Positions 1-9,090 of a stretch of DNA of 64,000 nt are shown here, piece after piece. The stretch lies in assembly GCA_023475345.1 (NCBI GenBank), contig JAMCWD010000001.1, positions 299,606 through 363,605 of the forward strand, given 5' to 3'. The notes beneath the pieces were generated by a model. That model made no database searches, was not told the origin of the DNA, and saw nothing but the letters and a program-made list of their open reading frames with translations. How positions within the stretch are numbered: the stretch's first letter is position 1; every line of letters starts with the position of its first letter. This DNA is from Chloroflexota bacterium. GTDB lineage: Bacteria; Vulcanimicrobiota; JAMCWD01. The position numbers were made by a program, and so were the translations under genes.

Positions 1-2593
1 TGTCATCGAAAGATGTTGAGCCTAAATATTTCCCATTATGGCTGTATGCAAGGGAGGTTACTCCCTCCGTATGACCCTCCAGAGTCCGCACCAGCTTGAA
101 TGTATGAGAATCGTAAATCCGGATATTGCCGTCCTCCGAAGCTGAAACGACATATTTGCCGTCAGGGGAAAAAATAACACACGGGCAGGCATCTGTCTGG
201 AGATTCATCTGCCCTAAAATTTTACCCGTATTGACGTCCCAGACAATAACAGTCTCATCACAGGATGAGGATACGGCTCTTTTTCCGTCCGGGCTGAAAT
301 CTACGGCGTTTACATCCTCTGTATGGCCTTTGAAAAAGCGTATCAATTTGCCGGTACCGGCATCCCATAAGCCTACATACCTGTCTATTCCGGTGCTGGC
401 GATTTTCCTGCCGTCTCCCGTATATTTCAATCCTTTGACATCCTGCCTGTGTCCTTTGAATGTAAGGACCGGCTTGCCTTTTTGAATATCCCATACCTTG
501 AATTCAGGGCTGACCGTTCCCGATGCAAAATATTTCCCGTCCGGACTGAATGCCACTACTTTCCTGTCGTCCGTCCTCCCCTTCTGGATCCTGACAATTT
601 TTCCCGACTTCGCATCCCATACAATATAACGCCTGTCGGAAGAACCGGACGCCAGCCTGCTGCCGTCCGGGCTGTATGTGACGCATAATACTTTGCCCTG
701 ATGACCCTTCTGAACACGTACGGCGGATTTGCCTGTAATATCCCACAACCTCACGGTCTTGTCTTTCGAACCCGAAAAAAGATAGCTGGAATCGGGACTG
801 AAAGCTACGGCGGTAACCGGCAGCTCATGCCCGACAAGAGCCTTTACAGGAGCCCAGTCATCTGTCGTAATCAGCCAGATTCTGGAGTCCTCACCCCCCG
901 CCGCAAGATATTTCCCGTCGGGACTGAACGCAAGAGAGTATATTACTGTCCTGGGCTTATCAAGAGATTTAACAGGCTTCCCTGTCCTGCCATCCCGGAT
1001 TTGAATTTTCTGATCCCTGTCCCCCATAGCAATATATTTTCCATCAGGACTGAAGGCAATGCTTAAAATTGCCGAACTGCCTGCTTTTATTTTGAAAATA
1101 ATCTCTCCCGTATCCAGCGACCACTCATAAATCCACCCATCTTTACCACCGGCCGCTACAACGCGCTCGTCTGGACTGACATCAACGCACAAAACGGCAT
1201 TGTCGTCGCTTTTGAAAAGCTTCTTCTGACCACCTATCTTTGCATCCCAGACCCTGACAGTCCCGTCGCTTGAACATGTTACGAGTAATTTTCCGGTCAG
1301 GGAATAAGCCAGGCCTAATACCGGGCCGGTATGGCCTTCGAACGTCCGGTGTAAATAACCTTTATCAACTCCCCAGATCTTTGCAGTCCCGTCGGTAGAA
1401 CACGTCGCTATATTTGTTCCGTCAGGGCTGAATTTTATACCGTTTATTGCATCCTGGTGCTCCTGCTCGGCACGCAGTTGTGTGCCGCTCTCGCCAAAGA
1501 ACCGGATCTGCCCTTCGCCCGTTGAAGAAGCCGCTATCCTGCCGTCGGGTCTCCAATCCACCGATACAATGTCAAAACTATGACCCCTCATGATCTTAAG
1601 AGGCTTTTGACTTTTGACGTCCCATATCCTGACCATTCTGTCCCTGCTTCCGCTTAAAAGCTTTTTGCCGTCAGGGCTGAACTTTACGGAATACACTATA
1701 TCTGTATGACCGGAAAGCGTTGAGATTAATTTCCCTGTCCCGGGATCCCATATCCGAATCTTGCCGTCCCCGCTCCCCGTAGCAAGCATATCTCCCCGGG
1801 GATTATAATCCACCCATTGGAAGCCGAGTTCCCCGTCTTCCATCTCCCGAACCTGCCTGCCTGTCTCTACATCCCAGATCCTGACGGTGGCATCCTCCGA
1901 TGATGTTGCAACTTCTTTTCCATCGGGAGAAAAAACAGCGCATGTAACCTGGTCCTCATGCCCTTTTAAATCGCGAAACAGGGCTCCTGTTCCGGCATCC
2001 CATATTTTAGCGGTGCCGTCCTCGGAGGCGGAAACTATCTTCTTCCCGTCCGGGCTGTACCGGGCGGTACGTACAAGATCGGTATGGCCTTTTAAGGTCC
2101 TGACTTTTTCCCAGTTTGAAGCATCCCATATTTCCACGGTTCTATCGGCAACAGCAGCAACCAGGTATTTTTCGTCGGGGCTGAAACTAACTGAATCAAC
2201 ATTGGCAAAGTGTACAGGGCTTTTGAAAATTGTCCTGCCTGTTTTAACATCACGAACAATAAATGTCTTATCGCCCGAAGCGGAAGCAAGGTAGGTTCCC
2301 CCGGGAGAATAAACAACGCCATAGATATCATCGAGATGATCATCCAGTACCGCGACCTGTTTGCCTGTTTTAACGTCCCATAGACGTACGGTGCGGTCAA
2401 TGGGCCGGTTATCCCTCAGTCCCCGCTGAATTCCGGGAGGCAGCTTGCCGTCGGGCATAAGTTCCTGGTTCAGCGAAGACGACGGTTTTGTGGAAACCGC
2501 AGGCTCAGGGAGTTTTTGAGCCTGACATCCATATAGAATCACAAGCAAAAGCAAAAACCCCGAAATAATGAAGCAATAATTATTTTTTTTCAC
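1..2593 (-). CDS. WD40-repeat lipoprotein, C-terminus outside window
   Basis: The frame is open from a GTG at 2593 to the left edge, giving at least 864 residues without a stop. A preceding AGGA about nine bases upstream favours this GTG over one six bases earlier. The N-terminus is a short basic start, a hydrophobic run and a lipobox-like LYGC near residue 23, so a membrane-anchored lipoprotein is likely. The rest is about twenty WD40 repeats of roughly 42 residues, each with an FSPDGK-type turn, GS.D at the next strand and a closing [IV]W/RIWD. WD40 propellers bind partner proteins. No enzymatic domain is visible in the part seen. The number of repeats would make two or three propellers. 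It is divergent from the operon starting at 2721. Confidence 0.9.
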   Translation of the reverse strand, partial: MKKNNYCFIISGFLLLLVILYGCQAQKLPEPAVSTKPSSSLNQELMPDGKLPPGIQRGLRDNRPIDRTVRLWDVKTGKQVAVLDDHLDDIYGVVYSPGGTYLASASGDKTFIVRDVKTGRTIFKSPVHFANVDSVSFSPDEKYLVAAVADRTVEIWDASNWEKVRTLKGHTDLVRTARYSPDGKKIVSASEDGTAKIWDAGTGALFRDLKGHEDQVTCAVFSPDGKEVATSSEDATVRIWDVETGRQVREMEDGELGFQWVDYNPRGDMLATGSGDGKIRIWDPGTGKLISTLSGHTDIVYSVKFSPDGKKLLSGSRDRMVRIWDVKSQKPLKIMRGHSFDIVSVDWRPDGRIAASSTGEGQIRFFGESGTQLRAEQEHQDAINGIKFSPDGTNIATCSTDGTAKIWGVDKGYLHRTFEGHTGPVLGLAYSLTGKLLVTCSSDGTVRVWDAKIGGQKKLFKSDDNAVLCVDVSPDERVVAAGGKDGWIYEWSLDTGEIIFKIKAGSSAILSIAFSPDGKYIAMGDRDQKIQIRDGRTGKPVKSLDKPRTVIYSLAFSPDGKYLAAGGEDSRIWLITTDDWAPVKALVGHELPVTAVAFSPDSSYLFSGSKDKTVRLWDITGKSAVRVQKGHQGKVLCVTYSPDGSRLASGSSDRRYIVWDAKSGKIVRIQKGRTDDRKVVAFSPDGKYFASGTVSPEFKVWDIQKGKPVLTFKGHRQDVKGLKYTGDGRKIASTGIDRYVGLWDAGTGKLIRFFKGHTEDVNAVDFSPDGKRAVSSSCDETVIVWDVNTGKILGQMNLQTDACPCVIFSPDGKYVVSASEDGNIRIYDSHTFKLVRTLEGHTEGVTSLAYSHNGKYLGSTSFDD

Positions 2594-2619
2594 AATCACA
2601 AGTCCTGGCTAATTTCCTT

Positions 2620-2649
2620 ATTGTAACTATGATAGTAAAAAACAATCAA
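2620..2649 (-). promoter_or_regulatory. Putative sigma-70-type promoter for the WD40 gene
   Basis: On the minus strand TTGATT (2649-2644) is followed after 18 bases by TACAAT (2625-2620), about 27 bases before the GTG start. Both hexamers deviate slightly from consensus, so this is a reasonable but unproven call. Confidence 0.4.
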
Positions 2650-2720
2650 TAGTTTCAACCGGCAGGATTATAAAGAGAATAAAAGAATTTGCTTTTCAAG
2701 TCAATATCTCCGGAGGGCGC

Positions 2721-3092
2721 TTGAAATATTACCTTTTTATATTGTTTACGGTCATTCTGACCGTTGTCGCACAGGTCCTGATTAAAATCGGGATGAGCGG
2801 CCGCGGCCCTCTACCCGACAGCCTGAAAGAATCACTCCCTTACATCTTTCATGCCCTCACGGACTGGCATGTAGTCCTGTCTTTGATCCTGGGATTCTTA
2901 AGCTTTCTTTTTTATCTTGCCGCCTTGAGCAAACTCGAGCTGAGCTATGTTTACCCGTTCATCGGGCTTAATTTCGTCCTGATAGCTCTCTATTCATCGG
3001 TTATCTTTCATGAACACGTCAGTATCGCCCGCTGGCTGGGCATAGCTTCCATAATAATAGGAGTCATCCTGGTATCCAGAACCGGCGGATAA
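2721..3092 (+). CDS. Small DMT/EamA-like four-helix transporter
   Basis: A 123-residue protein with four predicted membrane helices (about residues 3-24, 48-70, 75-95, 104-119). The size and helix pattern fit the small multidrug resistance/ArnE-like part of the drug/metabolite transporter superfamily, which normally works as a dimer in the inner membrane. The first helix has the family's early VAQVLIKIG pattern. The start is a TTG preceded by GGAGG five bases upstream. It is followed 60 bases later by the nucleotidase-propeller gene, which seems to have its own promoter, so the two need not share function. The substrate cannot be inferred. ArnE-type lipid-linked sugar flipping is one possibility, given the envelope-related neighbours. 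Confidence 0.8.
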   Translation: MKYYLFILFTVILTVVAQVLIKIGMSGRGPLPDSLKESLPYIFHALTDWHVVLSLILGFLSFLFYLAALSKLELSYVYPFIGLNFVLIALYSSVIFHEHVSIARWLGIASIIIGVILVSRTGG

Positions 3093-3117
3093 TCCGTATT
3101 CTCTTATGCTTTTCCCT

Positions 3118-3146
3118 TTGACTATCAAACCCGTTAATGCTAAATT
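3118..3146 (+). promoter_or_regulatory. Putative promoter giving a leaderless transcript
   Basis: TTGACT (3118-3123), a 17-base spacer and TAAATT (3141-3146) lie directly before the ATG at 3153. The expected transcription start falls on or next to the start codon and no Shine-Dalgarno sequence is present, so the mRNA may be leaderless. Confidence 0.5.
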
Positions 3147-3152
3147 TGTTGT

Positions 3153-5609
3153 ATGAAAAAAATCATTATAACGGTTTTAGCGGCGCTTTTTGTGGGATTC
3201 ATAGCCTTTGCAGTTCATAGCCTTTCCCGCCCTTCAACCCTGTTATACTATGCATCTATGCGCGGGAATGAGAAAAATTTCGACCGGGCCGTGCTTTCCA
3301 ATGCATTAAAGCAAAATCCGGGCGATATAAAAATAATTGTCAAACTGCCGGGACCAACGCCTGTGAAATATAATAACGGCTCTTATGCCACAATCAACGG
3401 CCTGAATTTCTACTTCGATTATCCCGCGATAAAAATCCTTAAAGACAAAAAGAATAATATAATAGAAATTCTTCCGGCTGATACAACAGCAAAGGAATCG
3501 GCCGCCGGTGAAGCATTGCCGGGCACCGCCAGCCTCAAATCCCCTTTGATTTATTTCACAGGGGATGACAGTTCTCTTTCAAAAATAAATTCGTCAAAAG
3601 AAACCGCCTCTTCAAAAAACCCGGTATTTATCGTGCCTTATAATTACGGTATTAAATCGCTATTAAACTATGAAAATCCGGCAAATAAAATACAGCAGGC
3701 TCCCTTTGCCGATTCCCGAAGGTCCGCAATGTTATACAGGATTACCCCTCCATCTTTCATGGGTTCGTGGAAAGCTGGAGGCGAAAATATCAACCTTCAA
3801 AAAGGCGCTTCCGTTTCGTCCCGCGGGAAAGCAGGGAAAGACGATATACCTATCGAGGATAAGATATATCCACTGGGCTGGGGAGATAAAGACCTTACGA
3901 ATCCTCTCCCCCCTGAAAAAAAGAGCAATGCCGCGCTCTTCCTGGCCGATTTAATATCGCAGGACACAGGCGCCCGGTTCGGCATTATCAATTACATGGC
4001 CCTGCGCGGGGATCTCACAGGGCCGGTAACGCCGGACGATATACGGCGTCTCCTGCCGTTCGACAATAAAATCGTCATACTTGAAATGCCCGGCAAATAT
4101 ATCAAGGAAATTTACGGGTCGAACCCTGAACGCCTTGCTTTTTCAGGAATTAACGATCCCGGCTTAAACCTCATTAAAGACGAAGAATTTTACAATGTAG
4201 GAACCATAGATTACCTTGCATCGGGCGGCAGGGGCACACATCCTCTTTTCCTGAAAAGCCGAAAACGGATAGACACCGGGCTTTACCTCAATGATCTGCT
4301 TTCGGACAGGCTGATAAAAGACAGATTTATTTTTACCCCCGGAAAATATTCCCCGGCGGAAATAGAAAAATTCTATTCTTCCGGCAAATCGCTCGAAAAC
4401 CCCGGCACCCTTTGTATTGCCGGGATAAAGATGCTGGAGTCCGGCAATAAAGAAGAAGCCGGCAGGCTGTTCAAAAAAGCATCGAAGCTCGACCCGGATA
4501 ATATCAGGCTGAAGAAAATAGCCGGGATAATCCCTGATCCCGCCGTGGTCGGACCACCGTATCCTGCCCAATCCCTTTCGGGTCAGTGGCCGAGATTCCG
4601 AGGGGACGCACAGGGAACAGGCCTGGCCAAAACCAGAGGCCCTGGAACGTTAAACCTCATAAGTATGACGAAAACAGGCTTCGAAATAATGTCGTCGCCT
4701 GCGATAGCCGAAGACGGCACTGTAATAGCCGGGTCGGGAGATTTCCATCTTTATGCTTTCACCCCGGAAGGCAAAATCAAATGGAAATTCAAAACCGGGG
4801 AGCCGGTCTTATCTTCCCCCGCATTAACGAAGGACAGCATCTATTTCGGCTCGAACGACGGCTGGTTCTACTGCCTGGACTACCACGGCAAAATGCGCTG
4901 GGCCTGCCCCGCCAGAGGCCGCATCATTTCATCTCCCAATATCACAAAGGAAGGACTCGTGGTATTCGGATCGCAGGACGGCGATATAAGAGCCATGACC
5001 CGGGACGGCCATCCCGCATGGATCTGTGAGATTGGAGGCTTCGTATTCTCCTCTCCGTCTCTTGATAAAGAAGGCAATATCTACGCGGGATCGGGAGACG
5101 GAAACTTTTATTGCATCAATTCCGGCGGCAAGATACAGTGGAAATACGAGACGGGAAAAGAAATATATTCCTCGCCTTTAATCGATGATGAAGGCAATAT
5201 TTATTTCGGCTCGGACAACGGCGTTTTTTATTCGCTTGACAGATCGGGCAAATTGCTGTGGTCATATAAAACAAAAGGAGCCGTGCCCGGCTCGGCGGCC
5301 CTTACCCCGTCAGGGAACATACTCATGCCGTCCGAAGACAACAACCTTTATTGCATCGATAAAGGCGGCCGGGTGATATGGACATGCGATCTTGAATCGG
5401 AAGTTTTTTCATCTCCCGCCGTCGATTCCGACGGAAAGGCATATCTGGGCTCGGAAGAAAATAATATATATTGTATAAGCCCGGAAGGCAAAATCCTCTG
5501 GAAATACAAAGCCGGAGGTTATGTCAATTCGTCGCCCGCCCTTTCAATAAGCGGGCATTTATACATCGGCAGTAATGACGGCTGCCTGTATCACTTCGGG
5601 AAGGAGTAG
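3153..5609 (+). CDS. 5'-nucleotidase C-domain / eight-blade PQQ-like propeller fusion
   Basis: An 818-residue exported protein. Residues 1-26 form a signal anchor without a clear lipobox. Residues 27-250 have no motif I recognise. Residues about 256-391 match the 5'-nucleotidase C-terminal (substrate-binding) domain, with ALRGDL, LLPFDN and DYLASGGRG as landmarks. A TPR-like helical pair follows (about 405-450), then a PQQ-like propeller (478-818) opening with WPRFRG and containing eight SSPA-type blade junctions. The metallophosphoesterase half of a normal 5'-nucleotidase is missing or unrecognisable, so nucleotidase activity is not expected. I infer a ligand-binding or scaffold role in the periplasm. 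It heads an operon of propeller lipoproteins and resembles the 15903-19064 protein in domain order. Confidence 0.85.
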   Translation: MKKIIITVLAALFVGFIAFAVHSLSRPSTLLYYASMRGNEKNFDRAVLSNALKQNPGDIKIIVKLPGPTPVKYNNGSYATINGLNFYFDYPAIKILKDKKNNIIEILPADTTAKESAAGEALPGTASLKSPLIYFTGDDSSLSKINSSKETASSKNPVFIVPYNYGIKSLLNYENPANKIQQAPFADSRRSAMLYRITPPSFMGSWKAGGENINLQKGASVSSRGKAGKDDIPIEDKIYPLGWGDKDLTNPLPPEKKSNAALFLADLISQDTGARFGIINYMALRGDLTGPVTPDDIRRLLPFDNKIVILEMPGKYIKEIYGSNPERLAFSGINDPGLNLIKDEEFYNVGTIDYLASGGRGTHPLFLKSRKRIDTGLYLNDLLSDRLIKDRFIFTPGKYSPAEIEKFYSSGKSLENPGTLCIAGIKMLESGNKEEAGRLFKKASKLDPDNIRLKKIAGIIPDPAVVGPPYPAQSLSGQWPRFRGDAQGTGLAKTRGPGTLNLISMTKTGFEIMSSPAIAEDGTVIAGSGDFHLYAFTPEGKIKWKFKTGEPVLSSPALTKDSIYFGSNDGWFYCLDYHGKMRWACPARGRIISSPNITKEGLVVFGSQDGDIRAMTRDGHPAWICEIGGFVFSSPSLDKEGNIYAGSGDGNFYCINSGGKIQWKYETGKEIYSSPLIDDEGNIYFGSDNGVFYSLDRSGKLLWSYKTKGAVPGSAALTPSGNILMPSEDNNLYCIDKGGRVIWTCDLESEVFSSPAVDSDGKAYLGSEENNIYCISPEGKILWKYKAGGYVNSSPALSISGHLYIGSNDGCLYHFGKE

Positions 5610-5624
5610 AATTTCGTAACTGCT

Positions 5625-6734
5625 TTGAAAAACTCGCTCTTAATCTTAATAATGTTAGCCCTGGTAACCGGCTGTTCAATACAACAATCCCCGGAATGGC
5701 CGTGTTTCAGGGGGAACCCGGAAAGGACAGGCGTTTCAAATTCAATCATGCCCGACAAGCCTTTCCCGAAGCTTGTTTACAGGGCAGGCGGCCCGATACT
5801 CTCGTCTCCCGCACTCGACAGGGAGGGCGAAATTTTTATCGGCAGCGACGACGGAAGCTTTTACTGTCTTAATGCAAACGGCGGCCTGGTATGGAGCTTT
5901 ACTACAGGCGACAGGGTTTTTTCATCTCCCGCAGTTTCACCCGGCGGGAAATCGGTCGCTTTCGGCTCGCGTGACGGCAAGCTATATTCATTAAGACCGA
6001 AAAGCGGCGAGTTAATATGGTCTTATAACTGCGGGGACTGGGTGGTATCGTCTCCTGTCATAACGAAAAACGGTGATATAGTTGTAGGTTCCGAAAACGG
6101 CGGGGTATTTTGCTTGAAACAGGACGGAAGCTTGTTATGGCGATACGACTGCCCTGCCGAGGTTTCATCTTCCCCTGCTGTAAATTCCGGAGGCGTTGTA
6201 GCGATTGGCTGTGAAGACGGGGCCATCTACCTGCTTGACAACAAGGGGAGCCAGATCTGGCATTACAACACCGGCGGCTCCATACTTTCAAGCCCGGCAA
6301 TAACAGCGAAAAATATGATCCTTATAGGAAGCGAAGATTCCAATTTATACTGCTTTGACATAGAGGGGAATATCCGGTGGGTTTTCAATGCCGGGAAAGA
6401 TATTTATTCTTCGCCTGCCGTGGACAGGGAAGGCAATATTTTCTTCGGATGCGAAAACGGCGTTCTATATTCCCTGTCGGATGAAGGCAGGCTGATATGG
6501 AAATACAAGGCAGGAGGCCCTATTTTCTCCAGCCCGGCAGTCGATGCTGCAGGAAAAACGGCATTCGGCTCGGAAGATGGGCATCTCTATGTGCTTGATA
6601 AAAATGGAAAATTATCATGGAGTGCGTTTCTCGGCTCACCGGTATTTTCATCACCCGCAATAGCGAATGACGGGACGATATTTGTAGGGTGTCATAATTT
6701 TGGGTTATACTCATTTCGAAAGGAGAAAAAATGA
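5625..6734 (+). CDS. Eight-blade PQQ-like propeller lipoprotein
   Basis: A 369-residue protein starting at a TTG, the only plausible start after the upstream stop at 5609; the nearest AAGGAG lies rather far upstream (about 18 bases). A short hydrophobic N-terminus ends in a lipobox-like VTGC at about residue 17. A WPCFRG..ERTG opening follows, then eight repeats of about 40 residues, each with D.EG.I.IGS.DG.FY.L, a Trp strand and an SSPA turn. The fold should be a BamB/quinoprotein-type eight-blade propeller. The repeats alone do not show that PQQ is bound, and no dehydrogenase catalytic residues or other domain are visible. The next gene overlaps it by four bases. Confidence 0.88.
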   Translation: MKNSLLILIMLALVTGCSIQQSPEWPCFRGNPERTGVSNSIMPDKPFPKLVYRAGGPILSSPALDREGEIFIGSDDGSFYCLNANGGLVWSFTTGDRVFSSPAVSPGGKSVAFGSRDGKLYSLRPKSGELIWSYNCGDWVVSSPVITKNGDIVVGSENGGVFCLKQDGSLLWRYDCPAEVSSSPAVNSGGVVAIGCEDGAIYLLDNKGSQIWHYNTGGSILSSPAITAKNMILIGSEDSNLYCFDIEGNIRWVFNAGKDIYSSPAVDREGNIFFGCENGVLYSLSDEGRLIWKYKAGGPIFSSPAVDAAGKTAFGSEDGHLYVLDKNGKLSWSAFLGSPVFSSPAIANDGTIFVGCHNFGLYSFRKEKK

Positions 6735-7921
6735 GAAAATATATATTGATATCGGGACTGATTATCATGCTGGCGGTGATGCTTTCGGCATGCGCCCCCG
6801 GCGGTTCAACAGCAGGGCAGCTTGAAAAAGGGAAAAATATAGCGCCTGCACTGCCGAGACCTGTCCCTGTTGAGCAATGGTCATGCTTCAAAGGCGGAGC
6901 ACTGAGACAGTCGTTATATGCGAAGGCAGGCCCTGTCGTAGGAGAAATAAAATGGAAATTTCCATGCAGCGCGCAGGTGGATTCATCCCCCGCCATAGCT
7001 TCCAACGGTGATATCGTTATCGGGAGCAACGACCAGAACCTGTACAGGATTTCCCCCGACGGAAAGCAGATATGGTCATACCGGGCGGGCGGCACGATAA
7101 TATCAAGCCCTGCAATAGATAAGAACGGCGACATCGTATTTACCGGCGGCGACGGCGGCCTTTATAAGCTGGATCCCAAAGGCAAGCTTACCTGGAAGGT
7201 TCAACTCGGCGGAGAAATCTTTTCGTCACCGGCTATCGGGAACGACGGCAGAATCTACACCGGGTGCGGTGATGGGATCGCTTCCGTATCAGGCGATGGC
7301 AAAATAATATATCACTTAAAAACCAGTTGTAAGGTCGAGTCCTCCCCTGTCCTGGATGAAAACGGCACAGTTTATATCGGCGCAGCCGACGGAAAAATCA
7401 GGGCGGTTGACAAGGACGGGGCCCTCCTGTGGGATTATTCGACGGGAGATGCAGTCATTTCCACCCCTGCACTTTCCAATGACAGGCTTTATTTCGGCAG
7501 CGACGACCACCACTTTTACAGCCTGGATACCAAGGGCAAATTCGCATGGAAATATTCCACCGCGGGCAAAATAGCCTCTTCTCCCGCCATTTCGCCCATG
7601 GGAAATATCTTAGTAGGAAGCGAGGACAGCTACCTTTATTCATTTGATCCCAACGGGAAGATAAATTTTGTTTTCTCCCACAGCAGCAAGATATCTTCTT
7701 CTCCGGCGGTCGATTCCTACGGAAATATATACCTGGGCACCGAATCAGGCTTTCTCTTCTGTGCAGACAGCAAGGGAAACATGAAATGGCTGCTGGATCT
7801 CAGGCGGCAGGACCCTGAACAGCAGGACGTTAAAAGAGAGATTTTCTCCTGCCCCGCGCTTTATAATAACATGCTGTTTATCGGTTGCGGCGACGGATCT
7901 GTCTATGCCATAGGGAAATAA
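6731..7921 (+). CDS. Eight-blade PQQ-like propeller lipoprotein
   Basis: A 396-residue protein whose ATG overlaps the preceding stop (ATGA) and follows AAAGGAG, so translation is probably coupled. The N-terminus has a hydrophobic segment and a lipobox (LSAC, Cys at about 21). The WSCFKG opening is a variant of the WPCFRG motif of its neighbours. Eight SSPA-type junctions mark the blades; two read STPA and SCPA. The last blade has an insertion rich in D/E/Q. It is one of seven related propellers in this window, so ancient tandem duplication is likely. No catalytic residues are recognised, and a scaffold or ligand-binding role at the membrane is inferred. Confidence 0.88.
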   Translation: MRKYILISGLIIMLAVMLSACAPGGSTAGQLEKGKNIAPALPRPVPVEQWSCFKGGALRQSLYAKAGPVVGEIKWKFPCSAQVDSSPAIASNGDIVIGSNDQNLYRISPDGKQIWSYRAGGTIISSPAIDKNGDIVFTGGDGGLYKLDPKGKLTWKVQLGGEIFSSPAIGNDGRIYTGCGDGIASVSGDGKIIYHLKTSCKVESSPVLDENGTVYIGAADGKIRAVDKDGALLWDYSTGDAVISTPALSNDRLYFGSDDHHFYSLDTKGKFAWKYSTAGKIASSPAISPMGNILVGSEDSYLYSFDPNGKINFVFSHSSKISSSPAVDSYGNIYLGTESGFLFCADSKGNMKWLLDLRRQDPEQQDVKREIFSCPALYNNMLFIGCGDGSVYAIGK

Positions 7922-7959
7922 ATCAATACCCGGGATTACCGGCCTGGAGAAAACAGGAT

Positions 7960-9090
7960 ATGAAAAAACTTTTCCTTGTTTTCCTTTCGATCCTTTTAAC
8001 GGTATCAGCGGGTTGTACCGCCCCTGAAACATCGGAGCTTCCGGCATGGAATTGCTTCCGGGGCTGTGCGGCGCGTACAGGCTTATCGCAGGAAGCAGGC
8101 GGCGCAGACCCGCGAAATTTATTTTCTTTCCACACTGGAGGATGGATATTTTCTTCGCCCGTTCTTTCCGCCGATGGAACTATATATTTCGGAAGCTGCG
8201 ACAATAATTTCTATGCCCTGAAACCCTCCGGCGAAATGTTATGGAAAGTGGAAACGGGAGGATTTTGTATTTCTTCGCCTGCTCTGGACACCGAAGGAAA
8301 TATATATTTCGGAAGTTATGACGGCATGGTTTACGCCGTCAGGCCCGGCGGCAAAATCGCGTGGAAATTCGAAACCGGGGATAAAGTCGAATCTTCTCCC
8401 CTCATAGACGGCGAAGGAAACGTTTACATCGGAAGCTATGACCAGAACCTGTACCGCATAACCCACGATGGAAAATTGGGCTGGAAATTCAAAACAGGAA
8501 GCTGGATCAAATCATCACCCGCCCTGTCAGGAAAAGGGATGATAATATTCGGCTCGGACGATAATTATATAAGGTGTGTTAACGGCAACGGCGAGCTTGT
8601 ATGGAAATATAAAACCGGAAGATACGTGCCTGCAACACCGGCTATAGCACAGGATGGAAAAATTTTTGCCGGTAGTGAGGATTCATATCTTTACGCGCTT
8701 TCGTCCGATGGAAAATTTCTCTGGAAATATAAGACAGGGGCGGAGATCTCCGCCGGGGTCGCTGTCGGCCCACAGGCCATCTACCTTGCAAGCCAGGACG
8801 GGAACCTTTATGCCCTTTCGCCGGAAGGGACAGCCTTATGGAAATATCATACAGGATACAAGATATATTCCTCGCCGATAATATCCGCAGAAGGCAATAT
8901 TTACTTCGGGAGCCAGGATGGCTGTTTCTACGGCCTTACCGATTCAGGCCGGTGCCTTTTCAAAATAAATATCGGCGACAAGGTCGATTCGTCACCAACC
9001 CCCGGCAAAAACGGCAAATTTTATTTCGGCTCAAATGACGGCAGCCTTTACTGTTATTCATTAAGCGTCCGGGATGATGTGAAAAAATGA
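7960..9090 (+). CDS. Eight-blade PQQ-like propeller lipoprotein
   Basis: A 376-residue protein. I choose the ATG at 7960 rather than an in-frame ATG at 7885 because it gives a typical lipoprotein signal (MKKLFLVFL...SAGC, Cys at about 19), has GGAG ten bases upstream and does not run into the previous gene. The WNCFRG..ARTG motif is followed by eight blade repeats; blade 6 is divergent (ISAGVAV in place of SSPA). Blades regularly contain WKYKTG or WKFKTG. It shares its stop with the start of the next gene (ATGA overlap at 9087), so the operon is tightly coupled. Confidence 0.88.
   Translation: MKKLFLVFLSILLTVSAGCTAPETSELPAWNCFRGCAARTGLSQEAGGADPRNLFSFHTGGWIFSSPVLSADGTIYFGSCDNNFYALKPSGEMLWKVETGGFCISSPALDTEGNIYFGSYDGMVYAVRPGGKIAWKFETGDKVESSPLIDGEGNVYIGSYDQNLYRITHDGKLGWKFKTGSWIKSSPALSGKGMIIFGSDDNYIRCVNGNGELVWKYKTGRYVPATPAIAQDGKIFAGSEDSYLYALSSDGKFLWKYKTGAEISAGVAVGPQAIYLASQDGNLYALSPEGTALWKYHTGYKIYSSPIISAEGNIYFGSQDGCFYGLTDSGRCLFKINIGDKVDSSPTPGKNGKFYFGSNDGSLYCYSLSVRDDVKK

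Noticed and set aside
1..2593. Open frames on the plus strand across the WD40 gene
   Set aside because: They are antisense to a continuous 864-codon WD40 frame, mirror its repeats and have no ribosome sites.
1..2593. Tandem DNA repeat or CRISPR-like array
   Set aside because: The periodicity comes from protein repeats of about 126 bases with varied sequence, not from identical repeats with spacers.
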